Assembly (NCBI GenBank): GCA_025330725.1
Contig: JAIWND010000059.1
Coordinates: 1-64,000, forward strand
Source of the DNA: Chlamydoabsidia padenii
Lineage: Eukaryota; Mucoromycota; Mucoromycetes; Mucorales; Cunninghamellaceae
DNA length: 64,000 nt
Direction: 5' to 3'
The notes below the pieces were generated by a model. It was not told the DNA's origin. It was given only the letters and a program-made list of their open reading frames with translations, and ran no database searches. This document shows positions 37,330 through 48,143 of this stretch, piece by piece (positions within the stretch are counted from its first letter, which is position 1; each line of letters starts with the position of its first letter). Position numbers and translations under genes: made by a program.

Positions 37330-37883
37330 TTGTACAACCTGTCACTCACGTATGGTGTTGGTAATGATATAGCCGGCGGTAATGGTTTTTCCATCAAGAT
37401 CTCCAATAGGTGCCATTCCTTATCGTCGGTAATGGTGCTGACAATTACATTGTCGGCCGTGGCGGGTTTTTCGGTGAAAACCCATATTTGGTGCCTCAGT
37501 CTGCGCAAATATAGACTCGAAGGTAGCCAACACCTGACAGCCAACATTTTACGATTGGCTTTGAAAAACTGTCGATTTCTACAACACTTAGAAATCCGTC
37601 AAGTCAACCGGGTGTACCTTTGGCTGAAGGTGGCGATCAAGAAGACTGTCAAGTTCCCAATGACAATGGTGGTAATATCAGGACAATTTTGGTGGAGAAC
37701 TTACATCTATACAACTCCACGCTTGACAACATTGCCTATTATTGTACTTTGTTGTCATGTCTTGGTTTGATTCACACTGGTGGTGGCAATGAAGTAGTCG
37801 GCGGTGGAGGTTTTTGCATCAAGATCTCCAATTGGTGCCATTGCTTATCTGTCGGTCATGGTGTTGGGGATTGGGATGATTAA
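37330..37883 (+). pseudogene. Fragment of an F-box/LRR-type gene
   Basis: One frame reads SLRKYRLEGSQHLTANILRL then LKNCRFLQHLEI, and after a frame change VENLHLYNSTLDNIAYYC then TLLSCLGLIHTGG. The spacing of Leu resembles leucine-rich repeats of F-box proteins, which are abundant and fast-evolving in Mucorales-type fungi (general knowledge). No start, no F-box and no complete repeat array are present, and the frame changes near 37660. It is bracketed by a degenerate direct repeat. Confidence 0.4.
37360..37870 (+). repeat. Degenerate direct repeat flanking the LRR fragment
   Basis: Segments at about 37362-37455 and 37780-37865 share catcaagatctccaa, ggtgccatt and gtcggt in the same order, with roughly three quarters identity. 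They are about 420 bp apart. They may be two LRR-coding units of one gene or a duplicated flank. Confidence 0.7.
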
Positions 37884-37889
37884 AATATA

Positions 37890-38519
37890 AAGAATAAAGG
37901 AATAAAAAAACATAGTGTATCTAAAAAGTAGAAAGGCTAGTGAGTACGATGGGATTCTTTTATACTTTATTGACATTGCTTGTTCCGTGAACTGCAACAT
38001 TGTTATAAATAAAAAATCATACTCTCTGTAAATATAATGGTAACTGGGAATGTTATATAGACAAGGAATAATACATGGGTTTCACCTACAGGGAGGATAT
38101 TAACCTAGAATGGATGACTTCTTCTTTGTTTTATTAACTAAGGTTTGTTTCTAATCGGAATTCAGTTGAAAACTATTGATGATGGAGATGGCCAGTCTAT
38201 ACATCTGAGTCAATGGTAAAATCAATCCATGCAAACATGTCAAGCGGGACTTTAATTGAAAGACCGCTTTCTCTCTTCTGGTTTTACTACCCACCATTTC
38301 ATGATACGGCATTGCCCCCTACCAGTCTATTCCGCATGACTTTTTTTTCAAGTGGATTTCATAGTGTAAAGTGGACTCTCCGAGGACGTTTAAAACAGTT
38401 AAAATGGAGCATTTTTATTGGCCAAATAATAAGGTCAAAGAAGCGGACGGAAACGTCCGCCAAGAATAGTACTTAATAAAGGCATTTGTTATTACAAAAA
38501 AATAAAAAAATAAAGGCAT
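37890..38519. other. Intergenic with a perfect GC-rich hairpin
   Basis: No coding signal. At about 38447-38464 the perfect inverted repeat GCGGACG-GAAA-CGTCCGC has a tetraloop-like GAAA centre and is followed by an AT-rich stretch with a duplicated aataaaggcatttgt (38474 and 38508). It could be a transposon terminus or a transcript hairpin. Confidence 0.5.
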
Positions 38520-38527
38520 TTGTGTTT

Positions 38528-40842
38528 TTACATTGTAACGGATTTAGCCAAATTGTCGGGATTGGCGCCTTGTTGGTTGTTGGTGGGTTGTTGGATTGAC
38601 ACTTGTACATGTTGCAGCTGGACAATGTCAGGGAACAAGATGAGGTGCACCCTGTTCACCAAAAACATGTGCTTGCATCTTGTTGCTCCTCGGGCAAAGG
38701 AAAAGCAGGTGCACGAAACCATTGAGTTTTCATTTTCACTCAATGTGATGGTGTACACCAATTCGATTTCCAAGTTAAATGATTTGACCTTGATGATACC
38801 AGGTTCTTCATCATCAACCATCGCCCTGACTTCGTCATCTATGTAAAAAAAATATTCAATGTTACTGCCCTTTTTTTTGGGGGGGGGGTATGCTGCCCCT
38901 TTTTATCTTCCTTTTCATTACCGGTAACTGCATTCGCCCTTCTTCTTTTTTTTCGACGGCAGTGAGAACATCGCTCCGGAAAAGAGCACCAGTCTTGATG
39001 CAATCTGCCATGAAGTCTGGCACGACCATCTCAAAAAGTATATACACTAGGACATCCACGCGCTGAGTCCTCAAATTGCGCAGATAAACCTCCTTCAACC
39101 CATGATACCACGCTTTAACGTAATTATTGGTCTTTCTGTCATAGTCGCATTACCGTAAACAGCACGATTTCAAGTTTAAAAACGTTTTTATTATTAACAT
39201 CAACAGTCGCAACAACATAACAGGGTATAATATTCTACAGGTTCCTTGTATCTATACTACAATCACCATCACCATCCATGCCACCTAAGGACTTACCTTT
39301 CTCCAAGCCAATGACCACTTGTCTTTTTTCCAAGATATTCCCGGTTGAAGTAAACAACCAGGGCAGACCCATCCCACACATCATCAGCTACACCATTGCA
39401 TCCTTCGAATTCCCGACAAGCTTCTTCAAATGCATCACTGGTTTGGGAAACCATCACCGCAATCATTTGTCGAAGTACGTCGTCACGGTAAGCCTTGCGT
39501 TCCGTTGCTGTTGGTGCTGTTGATCCACGCGCGATGACCTTCACCTTCTTGACGATGTTTTCCCTCCAGGCTTTAATATATGCCATTGGCAAATTACAAT
39601 TTACGTGTCATCACCAAACGCAGTCTTGATACCAGCGATTTCAGCATCCGAGTTGTCGATCATCACTTGACAAGGAGTGTAGCCATGGTCTTGTCGAAGC
39701 CACTGAAGCCAGAATTGCACAGAGTAAGAAGACGCATGATTGATGACCATAAAATCAACGGGTTGCCCTTTACCAATCTCAGATGATCGTACCACCAAGG
39801 TATAGAGATAGCAGAAGTTCCTTGGGTTAGTGACGCAGGTCTTGTGTGTGGAGTCCAAGCATACAATCCTACCATCCTTTCGTAAACACTATACCCAAAA
39901 AAATAAAGAGTCAACAGTAATATACCACCTTGTTCCTTCGTCTTTTTTTTCCCCATATACTTGCGTTCATTTGCCATTGAGAGCAGAAAGCAAAGGCAAA
40001 CATCCCATCGTCCATCGTCTCCATATTTTTCGTAAAGCAATAACCACCAGATTGGACGATCTTTTCCTTCCATATTATCAAACTTTTCGCCAGATCAGTA
40101 TCGAGTTGAGACTTGGATTTCATCGTCTTGTTCATCTGGTAATACACCGACTGATAGGTGAGACGTATTGATTCTTCGATGTTCGCATTTCCCCCCATTT
40201 CCATAATCAATGCCAGCTGATTGGCATCCTGGCGTAAGAGATGTTCAATGCTGATCCAGGTCATCTTGTTTTCAATTAATTGCTGAAGAGCCAAACGAGC
40301 ATCTCGACTTATGGGCGCTGAGGCCATGTCCTGGACGCTTCCGGGTGTATGTCCAGTGTGTCCCCAATGGTATTCGATAGTAGCTTCCGTGGGGTCTTCT
40401 TTGGGGACCAACATCTTCAAGTACGCTTCACATTAACAGGAAATCGAATCATGAGTACGAACAGAGCTGGTGGACGGTTTAGACGCTCCAACTAGGTGGA
40501 AACAATAAGTCTATAAAAAAGTACACATTATTGGTTAGATGAATATATATTATACGGACACTTACTTCTCTATAACGTAGTGCATATTTTGAGTGCTAGT
40601 TCGATAATTGCACCATGGTAAGGTGTTCCATCGTGATTGCCAAACCTCTGAAGGAATACAACATTAGCCTTGCGAGTAGGTCCACTTGTTTTGTCGTATA
40701 AGGAGAAGTTGCACCTTTGTTCTTCTCTTTTACGGAAGGCATCGAAATCACGACGAGGCATGGTAAACTTGGTGGGTTCTTCGCGTGTTGAGAAAACTTC
40801 ATGGAAAGGCTCCACAGTACCGGTCGTGCGTCTATTCAACAA
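38528..40842 (-). pseudogene. Second MULE-type transposase, decayed
   Basis: Minus-strand pieces in transposase order. 40842-40570: MPRRDFDAFRKREEQRC and FLQRFGNHDGTPYHGAI. 40420-39950: IEYHWGHTGHTPGSVQDM, ISIEHLLRQDANQLALIM and IRLTYQSVYYQMNKTMKS. About 39890-39601: MULE core with LDSTHKTCVTNPRNFCYLYT (first Asp) and CQVMIDNSDAEIAGIKTAF (second Asp). 39592-39293: KAWRENIVKKVKVIARGS and DAFEEACREFEGCNGVADD. 39150-38940: TNNYVKAWYHGLKEVYLR and RVDVLVYILFEMVVPDF. 38821-38528: SWIM finger VSCTCFSFARGATRCKHMF. The frame changes between pieces and some joins are not good introns, so the copy is probably dead. It differs in sequence from the MULE at 0.7-4.7 kb; no TIRs were found around it. Confidence 0.7.
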
Positions 40843-40844
40843 AG

Positions 40845-41270
40845 TAAAGGCGGATTGGATAATTGACCCTTTTTTTATATATAAAAAGAGGAAGGATGAA
40901 AGGAAGAAAAGTTTGTTTTTTCAATGATTTAAAGCGGCAGGGCAAAAAGCCACAGGGTCAAGTCTATCGGGATTCGAATCCTTGTTTTACTCAAAATTAA
41001 ATTTACGCCACAGCCTTGGTGCCGGATCAGCAAACCTCACAACAACGGGCTTTGAAAAATATACGAAGTCGAAGTCGTCAGTCGGACATCACAACCCAAG
41101 ACGCCGAAAAATTTACACTCCGTATGCGGCTGTTTCAGACTCCCAAATTCCACTATCACTTTTTGGGCTTTGTGTTTTCCTCCCTCATTTAATTTTGTCT
41201 GTGGGTATAAAATCTATTTTGGCTTTGATTGTTTTATCTCTCTTCTTTATACAAAAAGAAAACAAAAAAC
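40845..41270. other. Intergenic, oxidoreductase 5' region
   Basis: Contains ggattcgaatcc near 40970, which superficially resembles a tRNA T-loop but has no cloverleaf around it. The rest is AT-rich 5' flank of the + strand gene at 41271. Confidence 0.45.
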
Positions 41271-41549
41271 ATGACCGAACGAACAGAAGAAAAAATCGTC
41301 AAAGTAGCAGTTATAGGATCAGGATTGGCAGGACTATCAGCCGCCTACCTCTTGACAAAAGGGGTGTCTACAGATAATGAAAACAATGTGAAATTCCAAG
41401 TTCATTTATTTGAGAAAAACAATATGATCGGGATGGATGCTGCCTCTATATCTATAGGATCCGAAGACAAAAATGTTCGAATTGATGTGAGTAAGAAGAA
41501 GTGATATGTGTAGAACAATGGTGTACTGATTGAATCATTTTATCATTTC

Positions 41550-41619
<70 letters not shown>

Positions 41620-43280
41620 TCAAGGTACCTATGCGGTCGTTTATGTCTGGTAAGGAACAAACAAACAAACAAACAACGCATCGAGAATAGACGAGAATAA
41701 CAAACAAACTCATACTTTCCCTTTCCCCTTGTCATCCAGGCTATTATTCTCATCTTATAAACTTGTATAAGCATCTCGGTATTCCTGCAAAACCAGCCCG
41801 GTTTAGTTTTGGTTGGTATACCATCGAGTCATCACATCCTATTGACAATAAATTAGCACACGATATTGCGTCTTATACCAACAACCAATCTTACTTGACA
41901 TATAGTGGTGCGCGTACAGTAGGACGACTTCAAGCCATTTCAAGATCTTCTCTCTCCAAAGATGACATTGATTCGACACCCAATTGGACATTGCGAGTCA
42001 ACGATCTACTTATTTCCTGGTATTTCATGATTGTTGTTGCCTTGTCATATAGTTGGCTCATGATCTTGACACTCTGGCTTCATCATCGTGGACATCTCCG
42101 AAATCCTCAACATTCAGTTGCGAAAATGACTCTTGGACAGTGGTTGAAGGAGAATCACATTCATCCTTATTTCATACATCAAGTATTTGTTCCTTTGTTC
42201 GCTGCAGTTTGTACCAACTCATGGGGAGCCATGTTGAATTATCCTGCAAGTGAAGTGCTTGGTAAGCTCAAATACAATGGATCAAAAAAAAAAAAAAGTA
42301 CTGACGAATAATTTCTATTTTTGGAACATCTCCCCTTTGTACCAGAATACATGGCAATGGGATTATTCCAAGAATCATATGTGGTGACACAAGGCATTCG
42401 GCAAGTGGTGGATCGACTGGCAGAACCCTTAACCCATATTCATCTCGGTGTTCATATCAAATCGATTCAACCTGATCGCAAAAATGGATATCGTTACGTA
42501 TTACAGGATGAACAAGACCAGACCTACGAATTTGATCATATTATATTTGCAACTCAAGGAAATCAAGCGAAACGGATGTTAGAAACATGCTACACTTCTG
42601 TCAGAGACCATCATAATGATATCACGAATAATAACAACAATAATAATAATAGCAATAGCAATGACGACGCGGTACTAATATCAACATTGGAAGCTCAATT
42701 GAATATGTTGAAACAATTCAGTTATGATACATCCTTGGTCATTAATCATACCGACACTCGCTTATTACCCAAAGACAAAACTCATTGGCGAGCTCTTAAC
42801 TTTGCACGTATTGATCACACTATCCAACCCGATCCAAAGAATGATAACAAATATATCATTCCTTTCCCTCATGATACAACGATGACCACTCATATTTTAA
42901 ACTGGACACATTCTTGCTTTAATAATAGCGACGACGACAAGAGTGATGAGGATGATTTATCCGATCGATCACTTTACTTACAAACCACCAATCCTTGTAT
43001 TAGTCCAGATCCTAAACATATCATTTCAGTCTCATGGTTTGAACGAGCGACTGTTACCTTGGCGTCTAAAAGAGCCATTGAATCTGATCTTTTCCCAACA
43101 ACAGTACATAACAACAATGTCACTCTGGGTGCATGTCAGGGGACAAATGGTATTTGGTTTGTTGGATCTTATTGTTGGCGTGGTATCCCATTATTGGAAG
43201 GCTGTGTAGCTAGTGCAGAAAAAGTTGTTTTGGATGGACTCAGTGTTCAAGAAGGTGTAAATCTCAAAAGACCTTGGTAG
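41271..43280 (+). CDS. FAD-dependent amine-oxidase-like oxidoreductase
   Basis: Flavoprotein with an N-terminal Rossmann FAD site: VAVIGSGLAGLSAAYLLTKG followed by VHLFEKNNMIGMDAAS, matching the GxGxxG...E pattern of the amine-oxidase/predicted NAD-FAD protein family. Four exons: 41271-41486, a 25-nt exon 41625-41649, about 41741-42260, and about 42345-43280. Joins give RIDVPMRSFMSGYYSHLINL and a frame open to the end. The tail carries GIWFVGSYCWRGIPLLEGCV, the usual second FAD-contact region (G.Y...G.PLLEG). Residues near 42010-42090 are hydrophobic (WYFMIVVALSYSWLMILTLW), possibly a membrane contact. An Asn/Ser repeat near 42628-42660 is a lineage insertion. The substrate cannot be inferred. 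Intron 1 contains a long TTA repeat. Confidence 0.8.
41552..41620 (+). repeat. (TTA)23 microsatellite in an intron
   Basis: About 23 tandem TTA units immediately upstream of the acceptor for the 25-nt exon 2 of the oxidoreductase gene. Confidence 0.9.
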
Positions 43281-43684
43281 AAAACTCTTGTTATTGTTTC
43301 TTCGTTTTGCAAATAAATTGAATCATACATCATTTGAAAGAAGAAATAAAAAAAAGGGGGCGGGGTTTATTGACAAAGACACTAAGTATTTTTCATTTTA
43401 AAAAAAAAGTTGGATACAACTTCCCATCGCAAGCATTATCTTGATCTGGTAATGAGGGTTTTAGATTCTCAGCCATGTAAAAAATACATAGGCTCCCCTA
43501 GTTGTATTCAACCAAAATAAAAAAAAACCTACATATACGCCATTCATTTTTTTTTTTACAGTAACAGTATCCATGTTGAATCATGGGATATCCCATGGAA
43601 TAAAGAAAACAAGATTATTAGATCCGGTACCAGAAATGTGTACAATGTTAACTTACCAGTGTAAAAATAAACCAAAGTGTTTGT
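43281..43684. other. Convergent 3' flanks
   Basis: Gap between two convergent genes (oxidoreductase + and THI5 -). It holds an aaataaattg polyadenylation-like signal near 43310 and an A8/G5 tract near 43348-43355. No coding signal. Confidence 0.5.
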
Positions 43685-44894
43685 TTAAGCTGTAGCTGTT
43701 TGACAGCAAGCAGCAGAGCGATGGAATTCCTTTTTTCCCTTCTTGACCAAAGAATCCTCATCTTTGACCAAAACCCCAGTATCAATAGTAGGATAAATAA
43801 ACCCAGGTTCAGATTCAGGAAGAAGGGGCCAAGTCAAGAATTCATTCGTTTGATTTTGCTCAAAATCGTCATTGACAATACCCAAACGCTTGCAGTAATT
43901 GGTTACCTTGTGCCAATCACGAGGGACATTTTTGAGATCACGAGACATGTAGCGGAAAGAGCGTTGATAAATCTTACGATTCACAGTACTATTCATCCAA
44001 GGTTTCATATCCACAAAAAGCTCATAGGCTTGAGCAGGTTGAGCAAACATCAGATCAGCACCACGTTTCACAGCTTTCATGAACTTGGTAACCTTTTCAG
44101 GATTCTTTTCAATAAAAGCTTCATTACCAATGAAGAGGATCTACGAGTAAGAAAGAAAAAAACCTTGAAGGATGGGTATCAATGTTGTCGACTCTATGGG
44201 GCGAAATATTCTTACCGAACAGAAGCAACAGCAACCAAGATCAGCCAATTCATCAATACGAAGCATTTCAACATCATCAGGTGAACGACCTTGTTTCACT
44301 GACCATTCTTCCAATTCCACCATTTGGACATTTTCAAGTCCGATTCCAGCATCGATTTCTCCGTCTTGCAATGCCTTGCTGACATTCATACCCACACGCA
44401 CAGCTGTGTAGTCATCCAATGCCATTCCATACTGTTTGGCCAAATCATCTACTTGGATTTTCCCGAATTCACCCACGTAGCCAATTCGTTTGCCTTTAAT
44501 GGATTCAAAAGTTTCATCAATCCCACTTTTATGTTTCAAGTGGATCACACCGGTGAAAGGTTCATCCAATAAAGTACCAATGGATTTGATGGGAAACCCG
44601 CGAGCTTTTCCTATTTGATTAAAATAAAATACAGGAGTAAAGAAAAGAGAAAAATAAAAAAAATAAAAAAAGTATATACCACTCACCAGCAATTGTATGG
44701 ATCATGGCTTTACAACCCAAATCGACTTTTCCAGATCCAATGATTTCAGTTACATCAGAAGGATTGTTAGGCTCAATAACAGCCACTTGAATACCCTCAT
44801 CTGAGAAGTATCCCAATTTGTCGGCCAAAAAGAGAGGAAGATGGTAAGGAGTTGCGTGCCAGTTCAATAAACAGGTGATTTTTTCTGTAGACAT
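43685..44894 (-). CDS. THI5: THI5/NMT1-type HMP-P synthase (thiamine pyrimidine)
   Basis: Makes the thiamine pyrimidine precursor HMP-P from PLP and a histidine of its own chain; established work on yeast Thi5 shows a single-turnover suicide enzyme needing iron. Three exons from ATG 44894: [20 protein letters not shown] (NWH motif), then [15 protein letters not shown], where counting from this Met puts Lys at 62 and His at 66, the PLP-Lys and donor-His positions of yeast Thi5. Exon 2 has [37 protein letters not shown] and the metal motif CCCFC near 44230. Exon 3 gives [20 protein letters not shown] and ends at 43685 after [12 protein letters not shown]. All key residues are present, so it is probably functional. 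A thiamine riboswitch, common in fungal thiamine genes, was not visible in the 5' region. Confidence 0.93.
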
Positions 44895-45099
44895 GTTTTT
44901 GTTAAAATCGTTTTCTGTGTAAAACTTTTTTTTTCGTCTCTTATATAATCTCGAAGTACAAAAGAAAAAAGAAAAATTGATCCGAGGATTTCCGATTGCA
45001 TCTGTTGGGGACCCGAACGGTGCTTTTGCTTTTGTCGTGAAACGTGAAAAGACAATCTGTACTCTCATCGTGCACTTCCCAAGCTTTTAACCCCTGCAA

Positions 45100-45160
45100 G
45101 GTGCGTATACACATTTAATACCATAAATAAGGCTCTGCATAGGCTTCGCATAGGCTCTGC
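45100..45160 (+). repeat. Three tandem 11-bp units
   Basis: The phrase aggctctgcat, aggcttcgcat, aggctctgcgt repeats about three times between 45129 and 45162. It lies beside the Tc1/mariner fragment. Confidence 0.6.
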
Positions 45161-45209
45161 GTTTGATAAGAACATCAACGGCCATTACATGGGCTTCCTG
45201 TTTCGACAT

Positions 45210-45395
45210 TTACCCCAGCACTTGTAAGAATGCGAGACGAAACCTTACTCTTTGCCACTGGCTCAGAAGAGTAAGTAGGGAGATACGCACATGAATGTAC
45301 TTTTTCATGTTTTTATGCGTGTGAATGGGTGCATTATCCATCACGATATCCCAATGAATATTTTGGTCTTGTTCCGCTTTTAATGATGATCTCAT
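45210..45395 (-). pseudogene. Tc1/mariner-type DDE transposase fragment
   Basis: A 61-codon stretch contains HWDIVMDNAPIHTHKNMKKY, the characteristic block around the second catalytic Asp of Tc1/mariner (IS630-family) transposases (D-N-x-x-x-H). Neither the first Asp region nor the C-terminal PxxxPIE block is present, so this is only a scrap. It sits between THI5 and the carboxypeptidase gene. Confidence 0.6.
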
Positions 45396-45500
45396 AATGA
45401 GACCAAGTTAGTACACACTTACACGTGTTACAAGAAGTTTTTATTTGTGTATTATGAGAAATCAAACTAAAACAAAATGGCCATTTAATGTTTACTTGAT

Positions 45501-47309
45501 TTATTTCAATTCATTTCGAACCCATTGGTTGAGCATTTCCAATGAAGCTTCAGGTTGATCATACGGAACCATATGACCAGCTCCATTAACCCGTAAGAAA
45601 GCGAATTGACCGTCTTTGACAGATCGCAATTCACCAATTTTCTTACCACTAGGAGAAAGCCAATCAGCATCATCACTACCCTTGAATTCGTCATGACCAG
45701 ACCAAGGAAGTTCCAATGTCCAGGCTTTGTTCCCCATCCAGTTACAAATATAATCAGCATCCCCACTATAAATCAAAACACGTACACCATCCTCAAGTAA
45801 AGGAGGAAGTTCATTCACATAGGGCCGCATCCAATCACCGGCCAAATTGAATCTGAAATTGATTTGCATGTTACAGCTTTCGTATTTTCCATCAATGTTT
45901 GCTCCCACTGCCTTTTTCACATCATCTCGGTTGAGGTAGGTTTGGACACTGTTCAAGATTTCATAGCAAAGATTTCCACCTTTACATTTTTCACGCACAT
46001 CGTAAGGGTTCATGCCAGTTTGCTGATAAGGGGCGATCTGATCTTTGTTGCATTTCATGGCAGCAGGGAGACATGAAAACACATTTTGTGAGCGATAACA
46101 TCTTTCGATCAAAGTAGCACATGCAGGGTAACTGTCTTCCATGTTCTGGCAAGTGGATTCATCAAGTACAGGGCCGTATGAGTTTTCACAAGCCATTTTT
46201 GCATAGTATTTGTATTGAATTAAAGGATCGGTTAGACCATTACCAATCATCAAACTCTTCAAATTGATTGTTTTCAATGTCGATGCATGTTGACTGAGCA
46301 AAGATGATTGGAATCGTCCTTTGTTATTTTGATTCACTTCAGTTCCGATTCTAGGTATGTAATGCCCGGCATACGATTCACCAGCAACATGGAAATCCAA
46401 GTGAGCGTATTCTAATTCAACAGGGGGGATCAGCAAGTTGAGAACAAGAACTTTTGTTTTAATGAACATTTTTCCATTTTACCGGAGAATTCTTTGAAGA
46501 AAAGTTGAAGGAAGGCATAAACGTGCTTGGCTGCATCGACAGTGTTGGACGCACCGCCACTTCCATAAGAATAACCAACATTTATAGGCTGGTCCAAGAA
46601 GAAAACACTGCTGTTTGAATTCCATGAATAAGGGTTGATTTTTGTGTCATCACCTGCTTCATTCACCGTGCATGGACTAACCAAAAAAAAAAAGTGTGTT
46701 TTAAAATAATTTAACCTCAGTGCATTCATGTGTTGCCGTTTTTTTACCCCAGTTCCATCAATAACCCGGTCAAAGATGAACAGCCAGGACCTATGGTCGT
46801 TATGTAACATTTAGTATACACACATTTATATATTCATCTTTGATATATTTACCTCCGTTAAGCCACATCACCAAAGGATCTTCTTTAGGTTTATTACGAG
46901 ACTCGAAAAACCAGAAAAAGAAGTGTTTGTCACTATCAACGTCCAAATAACCACTTATCTATTCCAATCAAAAATCACAGTCAATACTCTGCAACTTCCC
47001 TGTGATTTCAGTAAGAATCTATACCTGTTTCACATCTGGATCACATAGAGACGGGCTTTTATATCGCATTGTATATTGGGGGAAAGCTGGGTGAGAAAAG
47101 GCTTTGAATTGTTGAGTGATATCATCAATAGCATGGTGTACAATGTCAGCAGTATCATGGATAACCCCTTGGAATTGTTGCCAAGAGTCTGAAATTATAC
47201 CGTTTTGTGCCCCTTGAAACAAAAACTTTTCTTGCGATTCAACTGCGGTAGCTGAGCAGGCCAAAAGACCATATATAGTCAGTTTTAATATATTTGAAAG
47301 GGTAGGCAT
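45501..47309 (-). CDS. PRC1: Serine carboxypeptidase (carboxypeptidase Y-like)
   Basis: Vacuolar/secreted S10 peptidase removing C-terminal residues. It starts at 47309 with a signal peptide ([18 protein letters not shown]). A pro-region follows, then mature sequence: [14 protein letters not shown] (oxyanion-hole motif, split by an intron near 46855-46790), [36 protein letters not shown] (nucleophile Ser), then [20 protein letters not shown] (catalytic Asp) and [20 protein letters not shown] (catalytic His) near the end at 45501. The catalytic triad is complete and the cysteine pattern (about ten Cys) fits CPY disulfides. Introns near 47020-46960, 46860-46790, 46740-46680 and 46485-46410. Full-length and probably active. 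Confidence 0.93.
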
Positions 47310-47521
47310 TTGTTAATAAGAGAAAGAAAAAAAAAAGAGAGAGAGAGAGAAAGGAAGGGCGTCAAGCTTTCTACTTCGCTACAAACTTTATTTATGGAAC
47401 ATTTTAGTTACATCTTCCTTATTAAGTAATTTTCGCCTCACGAATAATAACAAAGAAGAGAAAAAAGCCGAGCAAACGGCCAAGGAAAAAATATACCTAC
47501 GCATCCTCTCTCTCACTTCTA

Positions 47522-47875
47522 TCAAGCACTGGGTTTTCTTCCGTCGAAATCTTTCATGTTTTCAAGTTTGTAGTTATTGGCCAACCAATATTGTCCAAGC
47601 AAAGTATTTGAAGGACCATAACGTTGATTAGCATTTCTGTCCTCTTTCTGTTTTTCTGCTTTTGTCGGTGGGTCCACTTGAAGATAAGGAATAGCAAGGG
47701 ATGGGTCAGGGTACACTCTTTTTTTACTGGCAACTTCGGGGGCATGGCGACGGCCGCGAAATAATGGATTGACGCCGTGTGCTGTATTATCCTTGCTTCT
47801 ACTTCCACCACCACCAACGGCAACACCGCCTGTTGGAGGGGGCCTATGAATTTTTTCTTTTTCTCGGTATGACAT
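47522..47875 (-). CDS. Small conserved-looking hypothetical protein
   Basis: A 117-codon single-exon ORF. The N-terminus is Gly/Arg-rich (PPPTGGVAVGGGGSRS), then VNPLFRGRRHAPEVASKKR, YPDPSLAIPYLQVDPPTKAE and a well-ordered C-terminus (RYGPSNTLLGQYWLANNYKL, ENMKDFDGRKP). I do not recognise the family. The absence of repeats at the C-terminus and a clean stop 250 bp from the carboxypeptidase start support a real gene. Confidence 0.55.
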   Translation of the reverse strand: MSYREKEKIHRPPPTGGVAVGGGGSRSKDNTAHGVNPLFRGRRHAPEVASKKRVYPDPSLAIPYLQVDPPTKAEKQKEDRNANQRYGPSNTLLGQYWLANNYKLENMKDFDGRKPSA

Positions 47876-47938
47876 AGCTTGAGTGGGAGGGTATTTATTG
47901 GTGGTGGTTAGGAAACAATAAACGTTGTAGAAAATGTA

Positions 47939-48050
47939 AAAAAAAAAAAAAAAAAAAAAAGGTTCTTCGGTTTCTCGTTCAGATGTATCAAAGGATTTTC
48001 AACAGTCACTTTCGAAGAAGAAGAAGAAGAAGAAGAAGAAGAAGGAAAAG
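47939..48050 (+). repeat. A21 run and GAA microsatellite
   Basis: A homopolymer at 47939-47959 and a (GAA) repeat at about 48016-48043 in the gap between the hypothetical ORF start and the EF-Ts stop. Confidence 0.8.
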
Positions 48051-48143
48051 TTGCATCCAGGTCATGCTTGAGTGTCAAGTAGAGAAGGGTGGGGTGGTTC
48101 TTTATTTTTAAGTTTCTTATAAGATTATCTAGGAACTTCTAAT

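Noticed and set aside
40955..40985. tRNA-like T-loop (ggattcgaatcc)
   Set aside because: The motif is a simple palindrome; no matching D-arm, anticodon arm or acceptor stem surrounds it.
44895..45120. TPP riboswitch upstream of THI5
   Set aside because: A gatgagag word near 45060 recalls the riboswitch core, but the other conserved blocks are missing at the right distance.
45160..45180. CRISPR-like short repeats (aggctctgcat units)
   Set aside because: Three contiguous 11-bp units without spacers are a minisatellite, not a CRISPR array.
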